Origin: Clostridia bacterium
Lineage (GTDB): Bacteria > Bacillota_E > RBS10-35 > JAJYVN01
Length of the DNA stretch: 15,279 nt
Assembly (NCBI GenBank): GCA_027335515.1
Contig: DAHWHT010000028.1
Coordinates: forward strand, 1-15,279
Direction of reading: 5' to 3'
The position numbers and the translations under genes are program-made. Below the pieces are notes generated by a model. The model was not told where the DNA came from, made no database searches, and was given only the letters and a program-made list of their open reading frames with translations. Of the stretch, positions 6,576-14,165 are shown in pieces; within the stretch, counting starts at the first letter, position 1, and each line of letters opens with the position of its first letter.

Positions 6576-8036
6576 ACGGCAGACACAGAGGGTGCGGGGG
6601 CCCGGTCCAACCGGGCGAGCCCGGCCGGGGCAGCGGCCCCGGCGCGCAGGCCGCAGGTGGTGTACGACCGCGAAGCCGTCGGCTACAGGGGCGGGCAGAG
6701 TGCGGATCGACCCACGGGACCCAGGGCCGCGCCGCCGCGTTGGATGGCCGTGCTGGGACTGGCCCAACGGGCCAAGGGGCTTGCGTCCGGTCAGGTGGCT
6801 GCCATCGCGGCGGTTGAGCAGGGTCGCGCCCGCCTCGTAGTTGTGGCGACCGACGCACCGGCGGCCGTCGTCGATCGCTTCACGCAGGGGTGCCGCGCGC
6901 GGGGCATCCCCTGCGTGCGGCCGGGGCGCAAGGCCGAACTCGGGGCAGCGACGGGTCGGGCGCCGCGCACCGTGATCGCGATTACGGACGGCAACTTGGC
7001 CAACGCACTGCACGTGTCACTTCCCGGTCCGGCGGCGCCGATGGGCCAGCGCCGCGAGCGCGACGGGCGGGTTCGACCCGGTGGCTACCGCGGAGGCGGT
7101 TCGCGCGCGGGACCGGCGGGGTGGCGTCCCGGGACCACCGCCGGCGGTCCGGGATCGCGGGAGGCGGCTCGAGCCCCGGGCGGTCGCCCGGGCGGCGCCA
7201 GACCATCGGCGGGGATCCGGACGGGGACGCGCGGGCGGGCGTTGGACGGAGTTGCGGCGGGGGTGGGGCCTTTTGCTGAGGGGAATTCGCGTTTACGAGC
7301 TGGCTCGAGAACTGAACCTGAACAGCAAGCACGTCATCCGGCTGCTCTCCGACGAAATGCATATCGATATGAACAATCATATGGCGACCCTCAACGATCA
7401 GGTGGTCGCCAAGCTGCGTCGTATCGTAGCGGAACGTCGGGGGAACGCGCCCGCACGGGCGGCAGCGGCCAGCCATCCGGCGGCCGTTACGGCGCCGACC
7501 GCGGCCGCGCCCAGGGCACCAGCCGGTCCAATGGCCGCGGGGTCCTCCGCGCCAACGGCGGGACCGGTGCGGCCGGCGGCACGTCCGGCGGGCGCCCGTC
7601 CGACCGCGGGCGCACCGCGGACCGGACCCGTTCGTTTCCGGCCGGCCCCCGGTCTGCTGCCGCTGGTCGCGCCGCACCCGACACCGCCGCGTCCGCGGCG
7701 GCCGCTGCGCCCGGAGACCACGCCCCCGGTGGCGCCGGAGGCGCCTCGGCCGGAGGAGCCTCCAGCCGAGGCGGCCGCGCCGCACGTGCCGGAGGTGGCG
7801 TCGCCCGCGGTGGCCGCGGTACCGCCGTCGGCACCGGAGCCCGAGGTTCCGACCGAACCGGAGACCGTTTCGCCGGAGGCGGTCCCGGCGGCCGGACCGG
7901 TGAACGAGGCGGAGGCGGCGCCCGAGGCGCCTCCGAGCGATCCCGCGCCGGTTCCGGCCCCGCAGGCGCCGGAGCCGCCCGCGGCACCGGCCGCGGCAAG
8001 GCGGCCGGCCGCGCCCCGTCCGGCTCCGGCGTATAG
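6576..8036 (+). CDS. ylxQ: YlxQ-like L7Ae-family RNA-binding protein; frame stays open into infB
   Basis: A clear L7Ae/L30e-fold domain lies at 6744-7013: VLGLAQRAKGLASGQ, ARLVVVATDAPAAVVDRF, GIPCVRPGRKAELGAATG, RTVIAITDGNLANAL. Family proteins of about 100 residues bind kink-turn RNA, and this slot between ylxR and infB is theirs. Both ends are odd. The best binding site, GGAGGAGGG (6559-6567), sits 8 nt before ACG at 6576, which would begin A-D-T-E-G after the initiator and add a 56-residue disordered N terminus. Other possible starts are TTG 6459, GTG 6657 and ATG 6744. After the domain the frame becomes Gly/Arg-rich and has no stop until 8036, deep inside infB. The frame one base away stops at 7279, right at the infB start, so a frameshift between 7013 and 7279 is an alternative. 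The domain is certain; the gene limits are not. Confidence 0.65.
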   Translation, partial: TADTEGAGARSNRASPAGAAAPARRPQVVYDREAVGYRGGQSADRPTGPRAAPPRWMAVLGLAQRAKGLASGQVAAIAAVEQGRARLVVVATDAPAAVVDRFTQGCRARGIPCVRPGRKAELGAATGRAPRTVIAITDGNLANALHVSLPGPAAPMGQRRERDGRVRPGGYRGGGSRAGPAGWRPGTTAGGPGSREAARAPGGRPGGARPSAGIRTGTRGRALDGVAAGVGPFAEGNSRLRAGSRTEPEQQARHPAALRRNAYRYEQSYGDPQRSGGRQAASYRSGTSGERARTGGSGQPSGGRYGADRGRAQGTSRSNGRGVLRANGGTGAAGGTSGGRPSDRGRTADRTRSFPAGPRSAAAGRAAPDTAASAAAAAPGDHAPGGAGGASAGGASSRGGRAARAGGGVARGGRGTAVGTGARGSDRTGDRFAGGGPGGRTGERGGGGARGASERSRAGSGPAGAGAARGTGRGKAAGRAPSGSGV

Positions 8037-10197
8037 CATGCCAACGGGCGAGGCCGCGCCACCACGGCCGGGATTGCTGCCCGTGCGCAAAATTGTTCCC
8101 GGGGCGCCGCCGCCGCTGCGGGAACCGGAGCGCCCGCTGCTGCCTGTGCGGCGCGTCGACCCCAACGCCCCGCGGCCGGCGGCGTCGGCGGGGGCCATGC
8201 CGGCGGCAGGGGTCCCCACCACCGTATCCGGCGATCCACGCCGCGATCGGCCGCGCGGGGGATTCGGGGAAGGCACGGAGATTCGTCGCCGCGGCGGCGC
8301 CGGCCGGCGGCCGTCCCGGCCGGGCGGCGTGCTCGTGGGTGCGGACGACTTCGGTGGTCGACGGGGTCGCGGGCGGCGGCGGCGGCGACTCAACCTGGGC
8401 GGGCGCGGCGAGGCGCAGGCCCTGCCGCCGGCCGAGCGCATCGAGCTCTCCGGCCCGGTGCAGGTTGGCGAACTGGCCGACATGCTGCGGGTTCCGGCGA
8501 CCGAGGTCATCAAGAAGCTGCTGGAGCAGGGCGTCATGGCGGGTATCAACCAGCAGTTGGAGCCCGATCAGGCGCGCGCGGTCGCGGAGGCCCTGGAGGT
8601 CACGGTGGACACCAAGGAACGGGACGACCTCCCGGCGAGTCCCGTGGATCGGGATCCGGTGGCGGCGCTGCTGCGCGAGGACAACCCCGAACGGCGCGCG
8701 GAGCGTCCGCCGATCGTCACGGTGCTCGGCCACGTCGATCACGGCAAGACATCGCTGTTGGACGCGATCCGGCGCACGCGCGTCGCCCAGGGCGAGGCGG
8801 GGGGCATTACCCAGCACATCGGCGCCTACGAAGTGGCGCACGGCGACCGTACCGTCGTCTTCCTGGACACCCCGGGCCACGAGGCCTTCACCGCCATGCG
8901 GGCGCGCGGAGCGCAGGTCACCGACATTGCCGTCCTTGTGGTGGCGGCGGACGACGGGGTGATGCCCCAGACCCTGGAGGCCATCAGCCACGCGCGGGCG
9001 GCCCGGGTGCCCATCGTCGTCGCTCTGAACAAGATCGATAAGGCCAACGCCAACCAGGACCGCGTGCTGCAGCAGTTGGCCGACGCCGGACTCCTGGCGG
9101 AGTCCTGGGGTGGGGATACCATCGTGGTGCCGGTGTCGGCGCTCAAAGGCGAGGGCATCGGTCAGTTGTTGGAGATGCTGCTCTTGGTCGCCGACGTTCA
9201 GGAACTGGAGGCGGACCCGGAGCGGCCGGCCGTCGGGTCGGTGATCGAGGCGCGGGTGGAGCGCGGCCGCGGTCCGGTGGCCACCGTGCTGGTGCATACC
9301 GGAACACTGCGCGTGGGCGACACGTTCGTCGCCGGGCAGGTGTTTGGCCGGGCGCGGGCCCTGCTTTCGGATACAGGCAAGAACGTGCGCGAAGCCGGTC
9401 CGTGCAAGCCGGTCGTGATCATGGGGTTTGAGGCGCTGCCCCAGGCCGGCGATACGCTGCAGGTGATGGAGGAGCGGGTCGCGCGCACGGTGTCCGGCGA
9501 GCGCCAGGAGGATCGGCGCCGCGAGGCGCTGAGCCTGGAGCGCGCCGTCACCCTGGCGGAGTTCCGCCAGGACGGGGATGCGGCGGAGGCCCGCGATCTC
9601 AAGGTCATCGTGAAGGCGGATGTGCAGGGTTCCCTCGAGGCGTTGCGCGCGTCGTTGGAAAAGGTGCATCAGGACGAAGTCCGGCTCGTGCTGCTGCATA
9701 CCGGCGTGGGGCCGGTCAGCGAATCGGACGTGATGCTGGCGTCCGCGTCCGGCGCCGTGATCCTGGGGTTCAACGTCCGCCCCGATGCCAACGCCGAGCG
9801 CGAGGCGCAGCGCACCGGCGTGGAGATTCAGACATATCGTGTGATCTATGAACTTCTGGACGAGGTGGCCCGCGCCATGGCCGGGCGGCTGCAGCCGAAG
9901 TTCGAGACCGTCGTGGTGGGCCACGCCGAGGTCCGCCGCACGATCCGGGTGCCGAATGTCGGGGTGATCGCCGGCTCCTACGTGACCGACGGGGTCGTAC
10001 GGCGCGGGGCCCCCTGCCGGCTGGTGCGGGGTGGGACGATCGTGCACGAGGGCAGCATATCCTCCCTGCGGAGGTTCAAGGACGACGCCCGCGAGGTGGC
10101 CGCCGGTTACGAATGCGGTATCGGTGTCGAGCGCTACCCCGACGTCAAGGAAGGCGACGTCATCGAGGTGCTGGAGGAGCGCGAGGTGCCGCGTTAG
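7273..10197 (+). CDS. infB: Translation initiation factor IF-2
   Basis: GTPase that brings initiator tRNA to the 30S subunit; 974 residues from TTG 7273. Order: first IF2_N domain (about 1-55, [31 protein letters not shown]); a Pro/Ala/Glu-rich linker to about 340; an Arg/Gly-rich basic patch; a second IF2_N-like domain (about 389-445); G domain with GHVDHGKT (486-493), [14 protein letters not shown] (532-536), NKID (586-589) and SALKGEG; then beta-barrel, domain III ([12 protein letters not shown]) and the tRNA-binding C domain ([13 protein letters not shown]). The start was placed by aligning [10 protein letters not shown] with the usual M-A-K-I-R-V-Y-E; GGCGGGGGTG lies about 8 nt upstream. 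CTG 7276 is a close alternative, and a GTG at 7081 would add residues with no family match. Confidence 0.96.
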   Translation: MLRGIRVYELARELNLNSKHVIRLLSDEMHIDMNNHMATLNDQVVAKLRRIVAERRGNAPARAAAASHPAAVTAPTAAAPRAPAGPMAAGSSAPTAGPVRPAARPAGARPTAGAPRTGPVRFRPAPGLLPLVAPHPTPPRPRRPLRPETTPPVAPEAPRPEEPPAEAAAPHVPEVASPAVAAVPPSAPEPEVPTEPETVSPEAVPAAGPVNEAEAAPEAPPSDPAPVPAPQAPEPPAAPAAARRPAAPRPAPAYSMPTGEAAPPRPGLLPVRKIVPGAPPPLREPERPLLPVRRVDPNAPRPAASAGAMPAAGVPTTVSGDPRRDRPRGGFGEGTEIRRRGGAGRRPSRPGGVLVGADDFGGRRGRGRRRRRLNLGGRGEAQALPPAERIELSGPVQVGELADMLRVPATEVIKKLLEQGVMAGINQQLEPDQARAVAEALEVTVDTKERDDLPASPVDRDPVAALLREDNPERRAERPPIVTVLGHVDHGKTSLLDAIRRTRVAQGEAGGITQHIGAYEVAHGDRTVVFLDTPGHEAFTAMRARGAQVTDIAVLVVAADDGVMPQTLEAISHARAARVPIVVALNKIDKANANQDRVLQQLADAGLLAESWGGDTIVVPVSALKGEGIGQLLEMLLLVADVQELEADPERPAVGSVIEARVERGRGPVATVLVHTGTLRVGDTFVAGQVFGRARALLSDTGKNVREAGPCKPVVIMGFEALPQAGDTLQVMEERVARTVSGERQEDRRREALSLERAVTLAEFRQDGDAAEARDLKVIVKADVQGSLEALRASLEKVHQDEVRLVLLHTGVGPVSESDVMLASASGAVILGFNVRPDANAEREAQRTGVEIQTYRVIYELLDEVARAMAGRLQPKFETVVVGHAEVRRTIRVPNVGVIAGSYVTDGVVRRGAPCRLVRGGTIVHEGSISSLRRFKDDAREVAAGYECGIGVERYPDVKEGDVIEVLEEREVPR

Positions 10198-10215
10198 GCC
10201 GCTCGCCGGGACGGG

Positions 10216-10238
10216 GGCCGCGGGTACCGCCCGCGGCC
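10216..10238 (+). other. 9-bp perfect hairpin between infB and rbfA
   Basis: GGCCGCGGG (10216-10224), loop TACCG, CCCGCGGCC (10230-10238). All nine pairs are G-C or C-G, so it is very stable. It begins 18 nt after the infB stop and 62 nt before rbfA. No T-run follows, so it is more likely an mRNA-stabilising or processing structure, or a weak attenuator, than a full terminator. Confidence 0.6.
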
Positions 10239-10299
10239 GCACCCATTGCCGGGCCTCCGGCGGCGGCGCGCGGGATCGGTCGCGGGAGGGGTGTCTCCG

Positions 10300-10668
10300 A
10301 TGGCGGCGGAACGGGCGGCGCGGGTCGCCGAGGCGGTGCGCGAGGTGGCCGCGCAGGTGCTGCGCGGCCTCAAGGACCCCGGCATTGGCTTTGCCTCGGT
10401 CATGCGGGCGGAGGTCTCCACGGATCTGCGGCACGTCAAGATCTATGTGAGTGTGTTCGGCCCGGAGGCCGAGCAGGCGGCCACCATGGCGGCGCTGGGG
10501 CGCGCGCGCGGGCATGTGCGCAGCGCCCTCGGGCGGGAGATCCGGCTGTATCGCACCCCGGAGATCCAGTTCGTGCTGGACGGCTCCTTGGAACACAGCG
10601 ACCGGATCGCGCGGGTGTTGCGCGATCTGCACGCCGAGCGCGACGAGACCGGTTCGTCGCAGCCGTGA
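10300..10668 (+). CDS. rbfA: RbfA, 30S ribosome-binding factor
   Basis: Cold-shock-related 30S maturation factor acting on the 16S rRNA 5' helix; 122 residues, normal length. A single type II KH fold is visible: RVAEAVREVAAQVLRGLKDP, ASVMRAEVSTDLRHVKIYVSVFG, then the kinked helix ALGRARGHVRSALG (A-R-G is the A-x-G turn) and LYRTPEIQFVLDGSLEHSDRI, which matches the family TPEL-F--D-S-E pattern. The ATG 10300 has GGGAGGG (10284-10290) 9 nt upstream; an in-frame start at 10246 would add a basic segment without family support. The gap of 102 nt after infB holds a strong hairpin. Confidence 0.94.
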   Translation: MAAERAARVAEAVREVAAQVLRGLKDPGIGFASVMRAEVSTDLRHVKIYVSVFGPEAEQAATMAALGRARGHVRSALGREIRLYRTPEIQFVLDGSLEHSDRIARVLRDLHAERDETGSSQP

Positions 10669-10695
10669 CGGAGGTCCGAGGGGGAGTGGGCGGCG

Positions 10696-11703
10696 TTGGC
10701 AACGGGTGCGGCGGATCCGACGCCGACCGCGCAGGCGTGGACGGCGGTCACCGCTTGCCTGCGGGCCAGTCGGCGCGTGCTCTTGGTGCTGCACGTCCGG
10801 CCCGACGGTGACAGCATCGGGTGCTCCCTGGCGGTCGCCCGCGGCCTCAGGGCCATCGGCAAGCAGGCGGTCGTGGTCAGCCCCGATGCCATTCCCGCCA
10901 ACCTGACGTTCCTGGACCCCGACCGCGAGTGCGTGCCACCGGCGGAGGCCGCCGGTCCGTTCGATGTGGCGCTGTTTTTGGATTGTGCCGACCTTGACCG
11001 CATCGGCGGCGCCACCCAACTCCTGGACGCCATTCCCACGGTGGTCAACATCGACCACCACCGCAGCAACGGCTGTTACGGCACGCTGAACTACGTCGAT
11101 CCGGATGCGGCGGCCTGCGGTGAGATCGCCCTGCGTCTGTGCGACGCCCTCGGGGCGGCGCTGGATGCGCGGGGGGCGACGGCGCTGTTTGCCGCCCTGG
11201 CGACGGACACCGGGGGATTCCGCTACGGCGCGACCACCGCGGTCACGCTGGCCATGGCGTCGCGGTTGCGGGCCGCCGGCGCGGATCTGGCGCTGGTGGG
11301 GCACGAGGTCTGGGACAGCCGCAGCCTGGGCTCGCTGCGTCTGCTCGCGGTCGCCCTCAACAGCCTGGGGGTGGACGCCAGCGGCGAACTGGCCTGGGTC
11401 TCGCTGCAATCCAGCGATCTAGCGTCCGGCGCGGACCCCGGCGACTCCGAGGGGCTGGTCGACTACCCCCGTTCGCTGCGCGGGGTGGAGGTGGCCGCCC
11501 TGTTCGCCGCGGATCAGCCCGGTCGGGTGCGGGTCAGCCTGCGCAGCAACCGCCGTGTGGACGTCAGCCGTTTGGCGCAGGCGTTCGGCGGCGGCGGGCA
11601 CGCCCGGGCGGCGGGTTGCAGCGTGGACGGGGACCTGGAGACGGTGCGGGCGCAGGTGCTGGCGGCGGCACGGGCGGCGCTTCAGCCGGAGGGTGCGTCC
11701 TGA
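10696..11703 (+). CDS. nrnA: NrnA-type DHH/DHHA1 phosphoesterase (nanoRNase/pAp phosphatase)
   Basis: Degrades short oligoribonucleotides and/or 3',5'-pAp, depending on the member; 335 residues. DHH motifs in order: HVRPDGDSIG (D37, D39), FLDCAD (D96), NIDHHRSN (D120-H121-H122) and ATDTGGFRYG (D171), together the two-manganese centre. The C-terminal DHHA1 domain ends in GGGGHARAAG (298-307), which binds the substrate. The start is TTG 10696, with GAGGGGGAG (10678-10686) 9 nt upstream. The stop TGA overlaps the presumed CTG start of truB. A bifunctional DHH protein is the usual neighbour between rbfA and truB in Bacillota. Confidence 0.93.
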   Translation: MATGAADPTPTAQAWTAVTACLRASRRVLLVLHVRPDGDSIGCSLAVARGLRAIGKQAVVVSPDAIPANLTFLDPDRECVPPAEAAGPFDVALFLDCADLDRIGGATQLLDAIPTVVNIDHHRSNGCYGTLNYVDPDAAACGEIALRLCDALGAALDARGATALFAALATDTGGFRYGATTAVTLAMASRLRAAGADLALVGHEVWDSRSLGSLRLLAVALNSLGVDASGELAWVSLQSSDLASGADPGDSEGLVDYPRSLRGVEVAALFAADQPGRVRVSLRSNRRVDVSRLAQAFGGGGHARAAGCSVDGDLETVRAQVLAAARAALQPEGAS

Positions 11704-12641
11704 GCGCGCCCCTGCCGTGGCCAGAGGGTGCCGTGCTGGGTCTGCTCAAGCCGCCCGGCCCCACCTCGCAGCAGGTGGTGGGCTGGCTGCGGGCCCGGCT
11801 GCCGCGGGGTTGGCGTGTGGGCCACGTGGGCACGTTGGACCCGGGGGCCGCCGGGGTCCTGGCGATTGGGATTGGCCCGGCGTGCCGACTCGCCGACTAC
11901 CTGCACCTGCCGCCGAAGACCTATCACTTTGACCTCGTGCTGGGGGTCGAGACCGACACGCAGGACGCCGGTGGACGGCCGGGTAGGGTCTGCGACGCGT
12001 CGGGATTGCGCTCCAGCGAGGTGGCGGACGTCCTCGCCGGCCTGTGCGGGGAGGTCGTGTTGCCCGTGCCCGCCTTCTCTGCGCGCCACCACCAGGGGGA
12101 GCGGCTCTATGCATACGCCCGCCGGGGCGAGGCGGTTCCCCTGCCGGTGGCGCACGCGACGGTGCACGGCCTGGAGTTGCTCAGCTGGCGGCCGGGTGCC
12201 ACCGCCCGCGCGCGTTGCCGCGTCGCCTGCTCGGCGGGTACCTATGTGCGTTCGCTGTGCGCGGAGGCGGGGCGGCGGCTGGGGGTGGGCGGCCATATGG
12301 ACGCCCTGATCCGCTCCGCCGCGGCGGGCCTGGACGCGTCGTCGTGCTGGACCCTGGAGGAGATTGCGGTTGCGTTGCAGCATGGGACACTCGTCGCGCA
12401 CCTGCGCGAGCCGGCGGATGTGCTGCGGTGGCTGCCGCAGCGGGTCCTGGACCCCGAGGAGGCAAACGGGATACGGTACGGGCGCGCACCGGGCCGACAA
12501 CGGGCGACTGCGGCGGACCGCGATGGACCGGTCTGCCTGCTGGACGGCGGTGGCCGGTTGCTGGCGATGGCGCGGCGCACCAGCACCCAGGGCGTGTGCG
12601 CCTGGGCGCTGGAACGGGTGCTGGTCCAGCCCTCCCGGTGA
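11700..12641 (+). CDS. truB: TruB, tRNA pseudouridine-55 synthase
   Basis: Makes pseudouridine 55 in the T-loop of tRNAs; 313 residues with this start. Motifs: LLKPPGPTSQQVV, GHVGTLDPGAAGVLAIGIG (catalytic D47), KTYHFDLVLGVETDTQDAGG, VPAFSARHHQGERLYAYARRG, CSAGTYVRSLCAEAG. The C-terminal region (about 225-310) is PUA-like. No ATG, GTG or TTG fits upstream of the fold. CTG 11700 overlaps the nrnA TGA (CTGA) and has GGAGGG (11688-11693) 6 nt upstream, giving a normal-length N terminus. The alternative GTG 11733 would begin right at the first beta strand. Confidence 0.93.
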   Translation: MSAPLPWPEGAVLGLLKPPGPTSQQVVGWLRARLPRGWRVGHVGTLDPGAAGVLAIGIGPACRLADYLHLPPKTYHFDLVLGVETDTQDAGGRPGRVCDASGLRSSEVADVLAGLCGEVVLPVPAFSARHHQGERLYAYARRGEAVPLPVAHATVHGLELLSWRPGATARARCRVACSAGTYVRSLCAEAGRRLGVGGHMDALIRSAAAGLDASSCWTLEEIAVALQHGTLVAHLREPADVLRWLPQRVLDPEEANGIRYGRAPGRQRATAADRDGPVCLLDGGGRLLAMARRTSTQGVCAWALERVLVQPSR

Positions 12642-12667
12642 GGTGGGGGCGGCGAGGGGGGTCCTGC

Positions 12668-13621
12668 GTGCTCCGTGCCGATGCGCTGGAGGCTCTGACG
12701 AACGCCGACGGGAGGCCCGCGTTCATCGCGGTGGGCACCTTCGACGGGGTGCACCGCGGCCATCGGGCGGTCATTGATGCCATGCTGCAGGCCGCGCGGG
12801 CCGAAGCCGCCCTCGCGGCCGTGCTGACCTTCGTGCCGCATCCGCTGGCGGTGCTGCGGCCGGACCAGGCCCCGGAGTTGCTTTCCAGTCCCGACCAGCG
12901 TGCGCGCCACCTGGAGGCGCTCGGGGTCGATGCCCTGGTGGAACTGCGTTTTGACGCCGCGCTGGCGGAGGTGGCGGCCGTGACCTTCGTCCAGGAGTAT
13001 CTGTGCCGCAGGGCGGGCGCCCGCCGGGCCTTCGTCGGAGCGGACTTCCGCTTCGGCGCCCGCGCGACCGGCACCGCCGAGATGCTCGCGGTGCTTGGGC
13101 GTCAGGCGTGCGGCCTGCAAACCGGCATTGTGCCGTTGGTGCGCGCCGAGGGGGGCACCATCTCCTCCACGCGGATCCGCAAGGCGCTGGCCGACGGTCG
13201 GCCGGGGCTGGCCGCCCGCCTGCTGGGCCATCCCTTCGCGCTGGAGGGACCGGTCGTTGCCGGCGAGCGGCGTGGGCGGACGATCGGTTTTCCCACGGCC
13301 AACGTGGTGCCGCCGGCGGGCGTGGCGTGTCCGGCGCCCGGGGTGTATGCGGTGCGCAGCCGGGTGGACGGCGGTCCCTGGCTCGCGGGAATCGCCAACC
13401 TGGGCCGCAGCCCGACCGTGGGTCCGGATCGGCCGCTGCACCTGGAGGTCCATCTGCTGGGCGGCTTCGGGGATGACCTCTACGGGCGCCGCTTGGAGGT
13501 GGCCTTCGTGCGGCGGTTGCGTGGCGAGCGGCGCTTTCCCGACCTGGAGGCCCTGCGGGCGCAGATTGCCCACGATGCGGCGCGCGCGCAGCGGCTGCTG
13601 CTGCCGTCCGGCAGCGGTTGA
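12668..13621 (+). CDS. ribF: RibF, bifunctional riboflavin kinase / FMN adenylyltransferase
   Basis: Converts riboflavin to FMN and FMN to FAD; 317 residues. The N-terminal nucleotidyltransferase domain has GTFDGVHRGH (23-32), LTFVPHPLAVL, FVGADFRFG and ISSTRIRKAL. The C-terminal flavokinase domain starts at about residue 182 with RLLGHPFALEG and contains RTIGFPTANV (about 205-214), GVYAV, IANLGRSPTVG and LEVHLLG...LYGRRLEVAFVRRLRGERRF. Both halves look intact. GTG 12668 follows GAGGGGGG (12654-12661) by 6 nt, in the 26-nt gap after truB. It is the last gene of the operon; no rpsO follows. Confidence 0.95.
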   Translation: MLRADALEALTNADGRPAFIAVGTFDGVHRGHRAVIDAMLQAARAEAALAAVLTFVPHPLAVLRPDQAPELLSSPDQRARHLEALGVDALVELRFDAALAEVAAVTFVQEYLCRRAGARRAFVGADFRFGARATGTAEMLAVLGRQACGLQTGIVPLVRAEGGTISSTRIRKALADGRPGLAARLLGHPFALEGPVVAGERRGRTIGFPTANVVPPAGVACPAPGVYAVRSRVDGGPWLAGIANLGRSPTVGPDRPLHLEVHLLGGFGDDLYGRRLEVAFVRRLRGERRFPDLEALRAQIAHDAARAQRLLLPSGSG

Positions 13622-13632
13622 GGGGGCCCTGC

Positions 13633-13660
13633 CGCCGTCGCGTGCTTGCGGCGAGCGGCG
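13633..13660 (+). terminator. Possible terminator hairpin after ribF
   Basis: CGCCGTCGC (13633-13641) pairs with GCGA-g-CGGCG (13651-13660), nine pairs with one bulged G around a 9-nt loop, starting 11 nt after the ribF stop. The position suits an operon terminator, but no T-run follows. Confidence 0.4.
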
Positions 13661-14086
13661 CCTGTCCAGGGTGTCTGGGCGCCGGCTCGGCGGGCGCGCC
13701 TTGGCAGCACCCGGTCCGGTCCGTGGAGCCCGGCGGCATTCGGGTCTTCGAGGACCGGATCGGCAGCCTGGACCGTGGGAAGGCACGCCGTTGGGCAGCG
13801 GCGCCACCCGCACCCGGGATCCCTTGGCCCGCCTCCGCGCCCCGCGGTATCTCGCTCCCTGCCTTGGAGGGTAGCCTCAACGGCAGCGCTGACCACATCT
13901 GCCGCCGCCCACGCCTGGACGAGGAGGGACGACGATCGCGAGCGGATCATCGAGCGTGTGGAGCGGTGCGGCTGGTCCAGCAGGGAGATCTGGGGCGATG
14001 CCGTGAAGCACGGACCCGTGTTCGAGCGGCGCATGAGGCGGCGGCCGGCGCCGGGACGATGCATCCGCCCACCGATTCCGTGCCGG

Positions 14087-14126
14087 CCTCGGACTCGCGC
14101 CGACGCACCGCGGCACGAGTCCGAGG
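14087..14126. other. Strong hairpin with 11-bp perfect stem
   Basis: CCTCGGACTCG (14087-14097) is the exact reverse complement of CGAGTCCGAGG (14116-14126). After one C-A mismatch the stem continues with GCCG/CGGC (14099-14102 with 14111-14114), leaving an 8-nt loop. It lies beyond the stop of the - strand methyltransferase and could end transcription from either side, or be part of a structured RNA. No T-run on either strand. Confidence 0.6.
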
Positions 14127-14129
14127 GTT

Positions 14130-14159
14130 CCGCCCCGCTTGATGCCGCGATTGGGGCGG
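14130..14159 (-). terminator. Hairpin directly after the methyltransferase
   Basis: CCGCCCC (14130-14136) pairs with GGGGCGG (14153-14159), seven pairs around a 16-nt loop. On the - strand it begins 6 nt after the methyltransferase stop, where a terminator is expected. It lacks a U-tract, so the call is weak. Confidence 0.35.
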
Positions 14160-14165
14160 GGGGAG

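Larger units (their letters stand above)
13622..14165. other. Convergent intergenic region without a supported gene
   Basis: About 540 nt lie between the ends of ribF and the methyltransferase. Open frames exist on both strands, as expected at this GC content, but none has a recognisable fold over its length. Two short + strand stretches read like protein: WQHPVRSVEPGGIRVFEDRI-type text around 13701-13800, and a charged helical stretch at about 13916-14050 (ERIIERVERCGWSS, then REIWGDAVKHGPVFERR). The second resembles, weakly, the C terminus of minimal nucleotidyltransferases, and could be a decayed remnant. The region also holds hairpins at 13633-13660, 13854-13875, 14087-14126 and 14130-14159. 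I see no tRNA or known riboswitch. Confidence 0.5.

Noticed and set aside
7081..7272. Longer infB starting at GTG 7081
   Set aside because: The 64 extra residues are Arg/Gly-rich without similarity, and the IF2 N-terminal motif begins only at about 7285.
6982..11409. 1475-residue open frame on the - strand opposite infB, rbfA and nrnA
   Set aside because: It reads as His/Arg/Gly-rich text without any domain and mirrors strongly supported genes. Long antisense frames are expected in GC-rich DNA with a third-position GC bias.
12242..13813. 523-residue - strand frame opposite truB and ribF
   Set aside because: Shadow of two well-supported genes, with low-complexity Arg/Pro-rich content.
13801..13860. 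T-box-like pieces on the - strand (GGTGGCGCCGC near 13810 and ATACCGCGG near 13848)
   Set aside because: The UGGN-ACCGCG core is not matched exactly, there is no specifier stem, no terminator T-run, and no - strand gene downstream.
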